NCBI GenBank assembly: GCA_001600875.1
Contig: BCLD01000012.1
Span: 174,978-238,977 of the forward strand
Length of the DNA stretch: 64,000 bases
Source of the DNA: Solicoccozyma terricola
Lineage: Eukaryota; Basidiomycota; Tremellomycetes; Filobasidiales; Piskurozymaceae
Reading direction: 5' to 3'
Under the pieces are notes generated by a model, which did not search any database, was not told where the DNA came from, and saw nothing but the letters and a program-made list of their open reading frames with translations. Shown here piece by piece: positions 1 through 14,092 of the stretch; the first letter of the stretch is position 1, and every line of letters begins with the position of its first letter. The position numbers and the translations under genes are program-made.

Positions 1-715
1 GAGGGAGAGAGGGAGAGAGGGAGAGAGGGAGAGAGGGAGAGAGGGAGAGAGGGAGAGAGGGAGAGAGGGAGAAAGAAGACAGAAAGAGGAAGAGAGAAGA
101 GAGAAAGTGAAATAGAGAAAGAGGGATGGAGAAGCGAAGAGAAAGAGAAGGGTGAAAAAGGAAGAGAGGGAAGCGAAGAGAAGAGGAAGAGAAATAAAAG
201 TAAAAGAAGAGAGTGAAAGAGGAAGAGAGAAAGAGAGAAAGGAAGAAAGGGAGAAAGGGAGAAGCGAAGAGAAAGAAGAGGAAGGGAGAAGCGAAGAGAA
301 AGAAGAGGAGGAGAAAAAGGAAAGAAGAGAGAAAAAGGAAGAGAGAAAGAGGAAGAGGGAAGAGGAACAGAGAAAGGAAGAGAGAAAGGAAGAGAGAAAG
401 AGAAAAAGGAAGAGGAAGAGGAAGAGAGAAAGGAAGAGAGAAAGGAAGAGAGAAAGGAAGAGAGAAAGGAAGAGAGAAAGGAAGAGAGAAAGGAAGAGAG
501 AAAGGAAGAGAGAAAGAGGCAGGGAGGAAAAGGAAGAGAAAAGCGAAGAGTGAAAGAGGAAGAGAGAAAGAGGGAGAGAGAAAAGAGGAAGCGAGAAAGA
601 GAGATAGAAAGAGAAAGAAGAGAGAAAGAAAGAGGGAGAGAGGTCAAAAGGAAGAGAAAAGCGAAGAGAAAAACGAAGGGGAAGAGGGAAGCGGAGCGAT
701 AGAGATAGAGAGAGG
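1..715. repeat. Purine-only (GA-rich) simple-sequence tract
   Basis: About 700 bases contain almost only A and G on the + strand. The first 70 or so are near-perfect copies of an 8-base GAGGGAGA unit; later parts are degenerate GGAAGAGAGAAA-type units, with an almost perfect 12-base array around 420-515. The tract is open in several + frames as Lys/Arg/Glu-rich text, which is what any GA repeat gives and is not evidence of a gene. On the minus strand it is a long pyrimidine tract lying directly downstream of the truncated KH gene, so it may be an oversized intron or a contig-end repeat. There is no TTAGGG telomere pattern. Confidence 0.9.
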
Positions 716-799
716 GGAAACAACAAACGCGACGAACGAGAAAGACAAGAAAAGGGGGCGAGAATCAGCATTCTTATTCCAAATTCCTTCCCACCAAAC

Positions 800-2412
800 C
801 NTACGCCCCCCCCCCCCCCCTCAAACACGACCCCACGACACTCACTACTTCCAACCAAATCATTCGGGATCCAAAATTGTTGCATTGCAGTTCCAGGTGC
901 AAGACTTGCAGATGGAACACCACCTCCACTTTGAATACCACCACCACCGCCACCTGATATGCTTCCTCGTTGTCCCGCGCCGCCAATAGAAACACTCCCA
1001 CCACCTTGCCCGTGCCCTTGCCCTTGAACCTGCCCCTGCCTATACTGACCAACTGTAGTCGATCCCGTATTCCCTCTTAAATCTTGATATTCAAGAAGAA
1101 TAGTACCGATGTAATAAACGGCGATGTGGACGGCATCAGCTACACCTGCTACTGAAAGGACTCTCTGTTGGTTGATAAGTGGTGGTGGCGGCGGCGGCGG
1201 CGACGGCGAAAAAAAAGAAAGGGTGCGAAAAGAAGGAATTAGGAGGGTGCATTGAGGAGGAGACGGGGCCCTGCGACCCGGCATGGTTTCTCACCTCGGT
1301 GGATCCGGGTAACATCGATTCACTAGCGTTTAATCTTGCTCCACTCGCTTCTTGAATCTCCTTGATCTTACTTCCACCTTTCCCGATGCTGTCCGCAGCG
1401 CGAACAAAAATCCACCTTTTCAGTTTCCGGACGAATCACAACAAAGTCGATCAATTGGGAACAACACTCACACACTACCCATCCTGGAGTTCGGGATGAT
1501 GAATTTAATGGTAACTGCTCGAGAACCAGGTAATGAAGGTTGATCGAATGGTTCATCGTTGATTCGACGAACGATAAGCCCAAACGCCTGATAACAAGTC
1601 ACCCATGAATTCAATGGATCAATGCGATGCTCCGAAATTGACCGGGATAGGGTTCCCCCCCCCCCCCTCCCTCTTCTTCTCACCTTGCTAACTGCATCGA
1701 GAGGACCTTGAACGCTAAGGATACGCTCAGGGTTACCGGGAATCGATTCAGAGATGTTGACTCTAGCACTCGATTTTTCCTATTGAAGCCACATCGTCAC
1801 GTCAGCATGTCGTATTCCCCGCGGCTTGGTGTTCTCCTTCCCCCCCCCCCCCCCGGGGCGCAACACCCACCCTAATCTCATTAACGTGCTTGCCACTTTT
1901 TCCAATGATAATACTAGCATCTTGAGTGACGATCAAACACCTCATATTGATAGTCTGAGTTGCCGGGTCTTTCGGTGTAGCAGTAGCTGCCGCTGCAGCA
2001 GCTGCGGTTGTACCTGTTGGATCGACGGGTGTAGGTGGTAGTGCAGCTGTTCCGGTAGGAGCTGGTTCTTTGGATTCAGCCGCAATGGTAGACGCTGTAC
2101 TGGGGTCGGTCATGTTGCTATGTGGATTCAAAATCATTCAAACCATCAGTACCAGAAAACAGAGAGAGCGTGACCCGGCGCCGACCACCCCGTCATTCCC
2201 ACCCCCTCGGGGGCCCACCCCTTTATCACTCACATATCACCCAAACCATCCTGATTATCTTCCATCTTCATCTTATCGTTCCCGTCTTCTGCAGATTGTC
2301 CAGTATTCACTTTTTTCGTAACAGATGGCGATGATTCTTCTCCAACACTACCTGATCTTTCTCTTTTCATAGATCCAGACGCAGTTGATGGGGTTGGGAC
2401 ACTTTCTGACAT
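800..2412 (-). CDS. Poly(rC)-binding-type KH-domain RNA-binding protein, 3' end missing
   Basis: Start is the Met at 2412 (MSESVPTPST). An acidic and Ala/Pro-rich N-terminus leads to KH1 (MRCLIVTQD, loop GKSGKH, then ARVNISESIPGN) and KH2 (VTIKFIIPNSRMGSVIG, loop GKGGSK, ARLNASE), then a Gln/Gly-rich linker. A third KH begins with QQFWIPNDLVGS and stops at a GTGAGT donor just before the poly-C run and the unresolved base at 801. Known family members (PCBP/hnRNP K, fungal Pbp2, Rnc1, Hek2) have three KH domains and bind C-rich RNA to control mRNA stability or localisation. Three or more introns occur here, and two carry poly-C runs. The KH3 exon is absent from 1-800, so it lies outside the window or was lost in assembly. 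Confidence 0.88.
801..820. other. Unresolved base next to a 15-C homopolymer
   Basis: An N at 801 is followed by TACG and a run of 15 C. It sits inside the last visible intron of the KH gene and separates that gene from the GA tract. Such a combination is typical of sequencing or polishing failure at a homopolymer, so the length of the run and the join to the GA tract should not be trusted. Confidence 0.85.
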
Positions 2413-3698
2413 TGCTTATGGCGTTTGTTTCCTCGAGGGGAAGGGAGAGGGAGGTAGATGTCAAGGAGTCTAATAGACAAAGGAGGGAAGGGAAGGAAGA
2501 TGTGTGGAGATTCACGGAGAGAGTTTGGAAGCGTGCGATGCGATACGGTCAAAGGTTCCGACGGAAGCGACGGATGGGGAATATGTAGTGGTAGCTGAGT
2601 TAGGGATAGGGAGTGAAAGAAGGGGGGAAGGGGGTAAGTGTTTGTAGGAAGGGATAAGGGAGGACGAACCGGAAGAAGGAAAACGTGTGGGTCGAGGCGG
2701 TTGGATGAGAAAATGGGGGAAAAAAAAAAAGGTTGGGTTCTCTCCTAGAGTGGTCCTCCACTGCCCCGTATGAAGTGGCATCTCTCGGTATTTTCAGCTG
2801 CCTGTACTGGGCTCCAGTGCGCCCATCACCGTGCCGTCAACCCGCAACCTCGATCAGATGACACCGAATTGGCCATTGTTTTTCCCCCCCACATTCGATT
2901 TCGTTCGACCCCCCTAGCGGAACTACGGAACTCACGGGAAGGAAAGGGAGAAGGTTGTAAGGGGTGGTTACCACTGGGGAAGACCTTGAGTAGGTGATCG
3001 ATAGATGACGGTTGTATTGGTTGTTGTTCGCGTGGTGTTGATGATGTCGACGGGTGATGGGTGTGTGTCTAGCCAAGTCGAGCTGAAGACCATGACAGAC
3101 GCGCTTTTCACGTGTCAGGGGAGTGGGGGGAAGTGGGGGTCATGAATGTCTATAGTCGAGTCTGCACCCTTCCTCACAGTGTACCCACGTCTACGTACAT
3201 GTTGTCGGAAGACAGGTTTGAAGAGTAATCCTCTCTTCAAATCTCCCTGCTACTAACCGATTCAGAGCGGGTTAGGCATCGACCTATCTGAAACTGTATA
3301 TCCATCCCCCTGCTGTCGAGCTGTGACACCTCTGATCCCATCCCGATAATATATCCAATACATTAAGAGGAGGACTCTCAGATTGCCACTTTCTCATCCA
3401 TCTTTTTTCTCCCCCGCAATCACCGATACACGTCCCATCAACAGTCAACTCGCGACGCCACCTCCAATCTCTTTACCACGACCTTTCCAACGTCATGATC
3501 GAATAGTAGTAGAAGCAAATGCCATAATACATCGCATATATAGATATACACACTGCAGTCCACCCCGGTCAGACCATCCCTTAAAGTACCATCGAGACAT
3601 CCGCCGCCTCCTTAGACTACGAAAGTAAAAAAAAAACCCCTCCAAATCAGTTTCCATGTCATCCGTAATCTCCACCCAATCTTTCTCTCTCTTTGTTT
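2413..3698. other. Intergenic: KH gene promoter and Nop15 3' side, no supported gene
   Basis: About 1.3 kb with only short open frames on both strands, none with recognisable domains or splice-linked continuation. A short hairpin is present at 3217-3241 (9-base arms TTTGAAGAG / CTCTTCAAA around a 7-base loop). The part next to 2412 should hold the promoter of the KH gene. Confidence 0.6.
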
Positions 3699-5277
3699 CT
3701 ATTGCCGAAAAAAAAGACTCACGAATCCCTCATATTCATAATCAATACCGAGTGACTTCATCTTTGTTTGACGCTTTTGATCTTTCTTGATAGCACGAGC
3801 GTTAGCTTGAGCGATTTCTTCGGCCGTTCGTTGCTAAAGGCGTCGAGGGAGAGGGTTAGGCGTTTCAACAACGGGGCGAATCACGTACTCGGAAGACCGA
3901 AAAAAAAAAAAAAAGGGGTTAAATTCGCTAAACTCACCTTGTCATGAGTCATTCGCTCGATTCGAGCGGTAGGAACACGTCTCCATTTCTTATTCGCACC
4001 GATCCATAGATCCGGATGAAGTTTCTCAAGTGGTACGATCTGATTCGATTATAAAGCGTATCATATTACGCGCGGGGGGGAAGGCGGGGGGTGTTTTAAC
4101 AAATCGTCAGTTTTACGCCCCCCATTTTGTCTACCCCCTACAGACTATCCAAAAAACTCACAGCACATTTCAAAATATGACCAAGAAGGAGATAATTGTC
4201 CATTGTATCGGCTGTAATCTCAGCGACGGATTTCGATGCCATTTCGATATAAGCAAAGTGCTTTGATGCTCCAGTCTACAACAACAACAGCAAAAACAAA
4301 CAATGGGAGAGTATGTCCTCTCAATTCCATCAATGCCATGATTTTCACGTTCTTACACGTTATACCACGGACTCACCTTCCTGTTTCTAGCCAATCGCAA
4401 TCGAGTGACTTCTCCGAATTGTTCAAAGTATGACTTCATCTCATCTTCGTAGAAACCATGGGGTATACGTCCTAAGTAAATGACACCACGTTCCGTGTCC
4501 TAATACGTAAAAACAACACGCCCAATTCAGTTAGTCTCTCAGTCTCTCTGGATGAAAAAAGCGGAGCGGAACACGACCCACCTGTTTCCGTCTAGCTTTC
4601 TCCAATTTCCTCTGAACACTCTTATCATCCTTTGCAATCGTTGGTAATTTCGAAACATCGATTTTATTGTTCTTGAGTGATTTCCCACCCATTTTTTCAG
4701 CTTCAATAGCCGCATCATCACCTTCAAAGTCCGAATCATCTTCATCTGATGAATCTGCACCTCCTTCATCTTCTTCAGATGTGAAACCGTGTATGAATGT
4801 ATCTTCTGTTTCAATCGCCTTTGGAGTTGAAGAAGCACTTGGTTTAAGAGCGGATTTGAGAGTAGTGGGTTTGATAGCAGATTTGACAGAGGTAGAAGGG
4901 GTAATAGAAGGTTGAACTGATTCTTCAACTTCAACCTTCTTCTTCCCAACTTTATCAACATTTTCAACATCCTTCTTCTTCTCAATTCCAACTTTCTTCA
5001 CACCTGCTACTTTCTTAACAGGAGTTTCATCGATGAAATCAGCTGCAACTTTACGTTTCCGAGTTGTAGTAGTTGGAGCTGTAGTAGTTTCAATGACAGC
5101 TGGTGCTGGTGCTGGTGCTTTACCCTTGACGGATACCTTTTCAGAGGGTGTCGCTTTTGTAGCTTTACCGGCGGTTGGAACCTTCACACCCGCGTCGGTC
5201 TTGGTGGTCTTGGTAGGGACTTTTGACTGCTTAGTCGACGATACGACGGTAGTACTAGTGTTTTGCTTCTTAGCCAT
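3699..5277 (-). CDS. NOP15: Nucleolar RRM protein of the Nop15/NIFK family (60S ribosome biogenesis)
   Basis: Start is the Met at 5277 (MAKKQNTSTT). About 230 residues of Lys-, Thr- and acid-rich low complexity come first (including EEDEGGADSSDEDDSDFEGDD). One RRM follows: RNP2 GVIYLGRIPHGFYE, then YFEQFGEVTRLRLARN, and RNP1 SKHFAYIEM, ending YLLLGHILKCA. The tail is IVPLEKLHPDLWIGANKKW, a basic helix, and GIDYEYEGF. This layout matches yeast Nop15 and human NIFK, which assemble with pre-60S particles and are needed for ITS2/27S pre-rRNA processing. The RRM is split by introns, and the donor near 4582 is GTGGGT. The last exon reads through to a stop at 3699 a few residues after the family's usual end. 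Confidence 0.88.
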
Positions 5278-6105
5278 CGTTGAAGGAGAGGTTTATATCG
5301 AGTGATATGGAATGTGGATAAGATGTTTTTTGAAAGGGTCGAACGCCTTTACTCTTGTTCTCGCGTTCAGAAATTCTAGTGGATGAACGAGGTCACGTGT
5401 CGTTGAAAAGGAAATTAAAATCAAAAGGGATCAAGTTCGCCACCACCAGGGTGCAAGCTCGGTAGACCTCGTTTGGCATGGCTTGATACGTCTTGATTTC
5501 GGAATCGTAGGTTGATTCAAAACCCCAATGAGGATCTCCTTTCATGATCTCACATCCGTGGTTATTTCAAATCATCACTAATGTCCCACTTCCAGTGTTG
5601 TTTTATGCTTCAACTACCTTGCCGCGAACACGGATTAATGGCCTGATAACCTGTGGATCAAGAAGGGACATCATGGTATCCTTCCGAAACCAGAGAGAAG
5701 GACACGGAAGTGACTACTCTGACACCGATCAGCGATATTGTATTTGACAAAAAAGTATCATCCTAATAACGATGACATAGGTGCCCATGATTATATTTTC
5801 CAAGACTCAGGGAAATTTGTTATCCCCATCGGTGCTGTACATTGAACCATCAGTCGATACCCCCCCCCCCCCCCCCCCCTCTTCTCCTGCACCCAACTGG
5901 TGAACACGATGCTCATCTACATTATCGCACGAGTCCCACTCCTTGATTCGCCGCCACTCGAGTGATGACGATATCATCCGTAAACACGTGACCATCGAGT
6001 ACGTAGGCACCCTCCACACCTATATAGACACACACACAACCATCAGCATCCATCACAACCTCATCCCTCGACACCCCGTACACACATCAACACATCACAC
6101 TAGAC
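5278..6105. other. Divergent intergenic region Nop15 / pyruvate decarboxylase
   Basis: 828 bases between two divergent start codons. It holds a 20-base poly-C run at 5860-5879 and a TATA-like element close to the PDC start. Short open frames here show no family signal. A long upstream region with a TATA box fits a highly expressed glycolytic gene on the + side. Confidence 0.6.
6020..6028 (+). promoter_or_regulatory. TATA-like element of the pyruvate decarboxylase promoter
   Basis: CTATATAGA lies about 85 bases upstream of the PDC start codon at 6106, followed by CA-rich sequence. The position fits a TATA box for a short 5' leader. This rests on sequence and position only; no transcript start was measured. 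Confidence 0.5.
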
Positions 6106-9205
<3,100 letters not shown>

Positions 9206-9423
9206 AAGATAGAAAACTATGGACCGTAATAAAAAAACGATAAAGAGACTCCCAAAGATTTGTATTCGATGACTGAATTCTTTTGCTTTTTTTGCACATT
9301 TTGTCGGTGGCCGTCGACGATATTTGCCGCGTTGAGCCCCGAATTGATAACAAAGGGGGAACGAGTTGAAGAGCATATAACAAACACACATCTGACGTCG
9401 AGTGTAGCTGGTCGACGCTTGCG

Positions 9424-10358
9424 ATGGTCGACACGACACCGGACCCACCACCCACCTCCCTCCATGGCTTTCTACTCCTACCGACATCTATACAAGCTCG
9501 CATCCTCACCTACCTTTTGCCGGAGGAACTCGCTGCGTTGAGTCGGAGTGCAGAATACTGGGATGGTGCGGAGAATGATGCAGCACTGAGGAGGATCTGG
9601 AGGTTAGAGGTGAGCGAGGCATAGTACCAAAGCGGGACGGATGCTGACGTTGCGACACAGACTGTGCCGGCGTTGTTAAATCACTTACTGTTTGATGAAA
9701 CACATTGCAGACCAGATGTCAGAGAGCTGGTCAGTCATCGCCACTTGCGGATCGAACAGTCGCTGATGAAATCGCATACATGTGCAGGTCCGTCTTAACA
9801 TCATCAAGGGAATTGGAGTGGTTTCTGCTGTTCACAGGCATGGTTATTGGACCAGCCGGGAGGTGAGAAGCATCGCATTATCCGAGCAATCGTGCGGAAC
9901 TCATACTCATCTCTACCACGCCCACACTCTCATAGGCAGTAACACTCTCCCGTCTCCACGCAACCATCTCTCGCTCTCACCTACTTCGAGCTCTGACTCG
10001 TCAACTTGCACCACATCAACGTCCAACTCCATCCGATCTACGATCCCTGGGATTTCTACATTCCTCGTCATCCTCCTTCTCCGCTTCTCTGATCCAAGCA
10101 AGAGCATACGATCTTGATAGGTTGAGAAAGAAACAAGAGGTCAGGCGCATGTTGCGAGAGAGAAATGTAGGGAGAAGTTTGGGTGAAGTGATGTATGGAC
10201 GAACCAATGTCGATGGGTCTGTGCTGGGGAGTGGGAGGAGGAGCAACGTTTCATCACTGTGGGACGATGCGTCGGAGATGGTGAGAGCTGCTTTATGTCC
10301 CGATATTAAGAAGACGAAAAGGTTCTGGGAGGCTTTGGCTAGTGGTCAAACGGGATAA
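9424..10358 (+). CDS. Small F-box-like protein of unknown function
   Basis: Four exons joined in phase 0 give about 250 residues. Exon 1 (9424-9609) encodes MVDTTPDPPPTSLHGF, then LPTSIQARILTYLLPEELAALS, which resembles an F-box (LP..I...IL.YL.P.EL). Exons starting TVPALLNHLLFDETH and VRLNIIKGIGVVSAVHRHGY follow, and a last exon of Arg-rich helices ends KTKRFWEALASGQTG. Known F-box proteins link substrates to SCF ubiquitin ligases, but the match is to the short N-terminal motif alone and no substrate-binding repeat is visible, so the role is unassigned. It lies 219 bases after the PDC stop on the same strand and converges with the next gene. Confidence 0.6.
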
Positions 10359-10515
10359 TATAGTTACACGAATGGAAGAACATTACGACGCTGACCCCAT
10401 GGCGGGGATGACAATGTTGTATGTAGTACGCTGATGACATTTTGGCCCGTTATCATTTCTTTTCGTATACCTACTTCTTCTGCTGAGCAACCTGACGATC
10501 ATGTTATATCCGTTA

Positions 10516-12583
10516 TCAGCTGACGTACGAGGTCGTTTCAGTCGCTTCACTCACCAGCATCGCCAACAACTCTGTCATTGCCTTCGTCGAGTCCTTGCCC
10601 GCATTCTGAGGAGGTTGATTCGGCATTGTAAACGATACAGGTGGTGGAGGGGACGTGCCCTGAGACGAATACGGTGGAGGAGCCTGCAGTGACGGGATCG
10701 GTGGTGGCATACTGTAACCCATCTGAGGAGCGGGTGGTACTACCGGTGCGTTGTACGGTATTTGTTGTGGAGTGGAGGGGTAAGGTGGGTAAGATGTCGG
10801 GGGGGCACTTTGAGGTGGCATTGGTGGCATTGGTGGAAACGCAGCCGGTCGAGGTGGTAAAGCTGATGGCGACGGCACAGGTATCGGTGGTCTTGCTAGC
10901 GGAGGAACAGGGTATCCGCTGTAGCTCTGTGGTGTGCTGTAGCCACGTCCATTGGGGGGATTGAAGGGTGGTGGCATGGACGGAGGTGGTTGATAGGTAT
11001 TCTCAGGAGGTGGTCGATAGTTGTTCTCAGGAGGTGGTCGATATGTATTCTCAGGAGGTGGTCGGTATGCAGCAGCAGCCGGCGCAGAGTTTACAAGGCC
11101 AGAATTGGTGAGGTTGGCGAGGAGCTGAAGAGGCAAGTTTCTGATGAGATGTGCCATTTCAGACAGCAGAGATCCGGCACTCACGTCTTGGACTTTCCGT
11201 GCCTCATCGAGACGACGATCGGTCTGTTGAAGGCCGATGGGTCAGCTATTCAATGAATTTCAAAAAGAGAGGGTCAAACACTCACGTCTGTGGCGGACCC
11301 TCCATAACCGCCTCCACCGCCATAAGATCCTCTAGATCCATATGGAGCAGCTGTTGCATCCAGCTGTAAACATCGGTTCGTTATCCCCGTACGTAATGCA
11401 AGCTCACCTCGATCTCTTCCGGCATCTCTCGACCGTGTTGGGCCACTCTCAGGATACCTGCCACTTTCATCAGATCGATCACCATCTCGACCTGGGCCGC
11501 TCCTTCCTCTCCCATGACCACCACGGCCGCCTCGCTCAGCATGTTCAGGACGGCGATCAGGAGGAGGACTGAGTGAATATGCTCGTTACGGTCAGTCAAT
11601 CACCCAGCTGATGACTTGCAGTACAACTCACAGCACTCCTCGTGGATCTGGCTCCGCTTCGTCCCATACAAAGCGGATGTCTAACGCCGAGCCCAGGAAA
11701 GGCCGATCTTGCATGCGATCAAAGGCGAGGCCGATTGCCTGCAGGGGTGGCGGTCGTCAACACTGAAAGGTTCCGCAACTAATATAGCCCAGAAGACTCA
11801 CCCTTGAATCGTAGTATTCAAGAAGGACTCGACTATGAACAGGTCAATCCGGTCTTCAGCATCGCATACCAATGTTCGGCGCACACATCGAGCCCGCTCA
11901 CTCAGATCCATCAGCCGGCCTGATACTCTTGATCTCTCCATACGCCGAGAAGACGCGACCGACCTCATCAATCGGAAGATTTCTTCCACTCTTCAAAGTG
12001 AGCAGGAGAGTACCGTTATTCTTTTCACGATTGCAGGGTCCGGTAACGTCGTCGTCTTTGGGTAGACTGTAGTGTACATCGATCTGCAAGCGAGGGTGGT
12101 CATGAGATATCTGCTCTGGTCAGAGCTCGAAACACAGGTAGCGACTTACAGGCCGGCCCATCACATTACTCGCGTGCAAGGCGTTCCTCGCCGCCTCGGC
12201 ATGTCGAAGGTCAAACTGTCGAAACGTATTCTATCAAGCTCGGCTCATCTGTGCTGGCGCACTTGAAGTTGTGCTCACGTAAGTCACAAATGCCATCCCT
12301 CGGTTCCCGATAATGTCGAAAAACGTTTTGATATCTCCAAACGCCTCGAACGACCGTCTCACTTCATCGGTGTTCGCTTCGTACTATACGGCCAGTCAAG
12401 TCTGCATCAGCTGATGGTCGAGGGTCCTCCCTGGACCGTACAGACTCCAAATACGCACTCTAACGTTCCGTACGAACAACGTCCGGCATTTTCGTTCTCG
12501 CTGTTGACGTTCAGTCATGATATCCAAATCGACTTCTGCAGGACGACGACCGGCACGAGTACCACCGCCAGCTCCTCGAGGAC
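10516..12583 (-). CDS. Mei2-type RNA-binding protein with two RRMs and a Pro-rich tail; N-terminus unresolved
   Basis: RRM1: CRTLFVRNV, YEANTDEVRRSFEAFG, GMAFVTYFDLRHAEAARNAL. The linker IDVHYSLPKDDD leads to RRM2: NGTLLLTLKSGRNLPIDE, VFSAYGEIKSIR, VLLEYYDSRAIGLAFDRM. HYSxPKD between the RRMs and a second RRM with EYYDSR are hallmarks of the Mei2-like family, whose founder drives meiotic entry in fission yeast by sequestering RNA-decay factors. After RRM2 come RG/GR-rich sequence, a helical part (LIRNLPLQLLANL) and a long Pro/Tyr-rich stretch with YRPPPENTY-type repeats, ending at TETTSYVS. The third, Mei2-specific RRM is not visible. The first supported exon begins at 12583 after an acceptor; a methionine at 12518 is a possible start, but an upstream exon could not be placed because the sequence beyond is disrupted. 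Confidence 0.75.
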
Positions 12584-12717
12584 CTGTAAGCAAGAGCAAG
12601 AAAAGGAAACCCCAGGAACACGGTATGGCGGAGTAGAAACTGTCAGCTCTCTGATGCTGAGGAATAGGGAGCAAATCTAAATCGCATATCGGTCTGCAAA
12701 ATCCCCCTAAACCGTCT

Positions 12718-12801
12718 TATCGAAGAGTGATTCGAAGGGTGATTCTCAATCGAAATTCGATATGTAACTCGGAGAATCACCCTTCGAATCACTCTTCGAT
12801 A
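12718..12801. repeat. Perfect 30-bp inverted repeat with 24-bp loop
   Basis: The arm 12718-12747 (TATCGAAGAGTGATTCGAAG...) is exactly the reverse complement of 12772-12801. Extending by one more base breaks the pairing. The loop at 12748-12771 is AT-rich and contains its own short palindrome (TCGAAATTCGA). The repeat lies just beyond the first supported exon of the Mei2-like gene and at the edge of a region of disrupted coding sequence. It could be a short non-autonomous element, an extruding hairpin or a terminator-like structure. No target-site duplication was identified. Confidence 0.9.
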
Positions 12802-12879
12802 TCTAACTTGATGTTTGAGACGAGCATGCTCGGGGAGGTCAAGACCGTGTATACGGTCAACTTCCAGCTGTGTTCATTT

Positions 12880-13505
12880 GGGGTTTGCAGATCTCAAAGG
12901 ATCCGGATGAAACAATCCCAAATACGTCGTCACCTGGTGAAATTGAGGAGTTCGCCGAGGAAATCGCATTCGCCACCCGTTCGATCAACCAACTGCTCGA
13001 GGAAGTATACTATGTCTAGCTCTCAAGGATTTTCGCCATCTCTTAATGATGTAGAGCGTGCTGAAAGAAGAACTGTCCATGACTTGCGTGCGCGGTTGAG
13101 GTGGAATACGATCTCGCTGTCGAAAGATTTTTGACGAGAACTCGGATGACTCGGATGATGGATCTTAACGACGAATTGCGAAATGGTGTCTAACTCTCAG
13201 TACCAGTATTGAGGCAAAGGAACGAAAGCGAGAGAACGAAGAACCATCGATATTCCCGAGATCGGTGAACGCAACTCTTTCACTCCGTCGCAGTAGACCT
13301 GGAGACCCAACGTCGGGCGCCGTCGGGTGAAATGTAGTGGCGTTGATATTTCTCTGAGACCAGGAAGGGGTAGAAATACCACAAGATTTTTTGAAGCGAT
13401 CGTACAGAAGAAAGGTCGGGCGTCGTCGTTTCTAGGAGTTGTGGAATATCTACGATCCGGCGTGTCGATGATTGTGCAGTGAGATATTGAAATACGACTT
13501 TCGAT
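12880..13505 (+). pseudogene. Possible decayed protein-coding gene, several frameshifts
   Basis: The + strand carries consecutive amphipathic, codon-like stretches that change frame. In order these include EIEEFAEEIAFATRSINQLL, then SLNDVERAERRTVHDLRARL, then VEYDLAVERFLTRTRM in the next frame, EAKERKRENEEPSIFPRSVN, and FFEAIVQKKGRASSFLGVV. The junction between the second and third lacks a plausible GT-AG intron and looks like a plain frame slip inside a helix. No family was recognised. The alternative is chance open reading or an unusual spliced gene; the assignment is tentative. Confidence 0.35.
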
Positions 13506-14092
13506 GTTTTGTTTTGTTTTTAGGATAGGATAACGAGAGTGCAGTGCAGACGAAGAACTTCGATTGATGGTTGTCGAAGGGTGACGGAAAGCGTATTCAC
13601 CAGGCCTTTGATCGTCGGTCGAAATTTGAAATGACTCAACGCCACTCTCCACGGCTAAAGTACGACACGAATGTTTTTTTTTTTTCTTCTTTGTGAGCAG
13701 ACGTGGAGACGAGGGGGTTGCATCCCTGCTGTATTCTTATCCACGAGCCGAGGATGAAAAAAGTGTTGTCGCTCCCTTCAATAGACCCTTAAACTCAAAG
13801 GATCGAAGATGTCGATGGCCACCAAAACCGACCAACCAGCTTGATAGAGAGAGGCCCTAACGAAAATTTTCGAAATTCGGAGATCGTTCTCACCGCTTGA
13901 AACGTCGAAATCAAGACACAAGACGCATCATGACCAAAGAATCGTCGTCTTATCTAATCCAACCTTAGCTTAAAGCTCAGACTCTCACAGGATCCCGAGA
14001 TCTGAGGTGGGTGTCATCGTTTCTGGTCTCACGCTCAAAACAGTGAAGCGATCACCGACCATTTCAGGAAATCTCAGTTTGATTTCTCACGT
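13506..14092. other. Intergenic, no supported gene
   Basis: This stretch between the coding relic and the end of the Gly-rich gene has A/T-richer spacer character, a T-run near 13675, and no frame with recognisable features on either strand. Together with the preceding relic and hairpin it forms the least gene-dense part of the first half of the window. Confidence 0.55.

Noticed and set aside
152..989. Two long Lys/Arg/Glu-rich open frames in the GA tract
   Set aside because: Any GA repeat is free of stop codons in several frames; composition is purely repeat-derived and no start context or splicing supports a gene.
13197..13652. 151-codon minus-strand open frame
   Set aside because: It has no recognisable feature and lies opposite the more coding-like + strand relic; composition rich in Ser/Arg/Thr resembles chance antisense reading.
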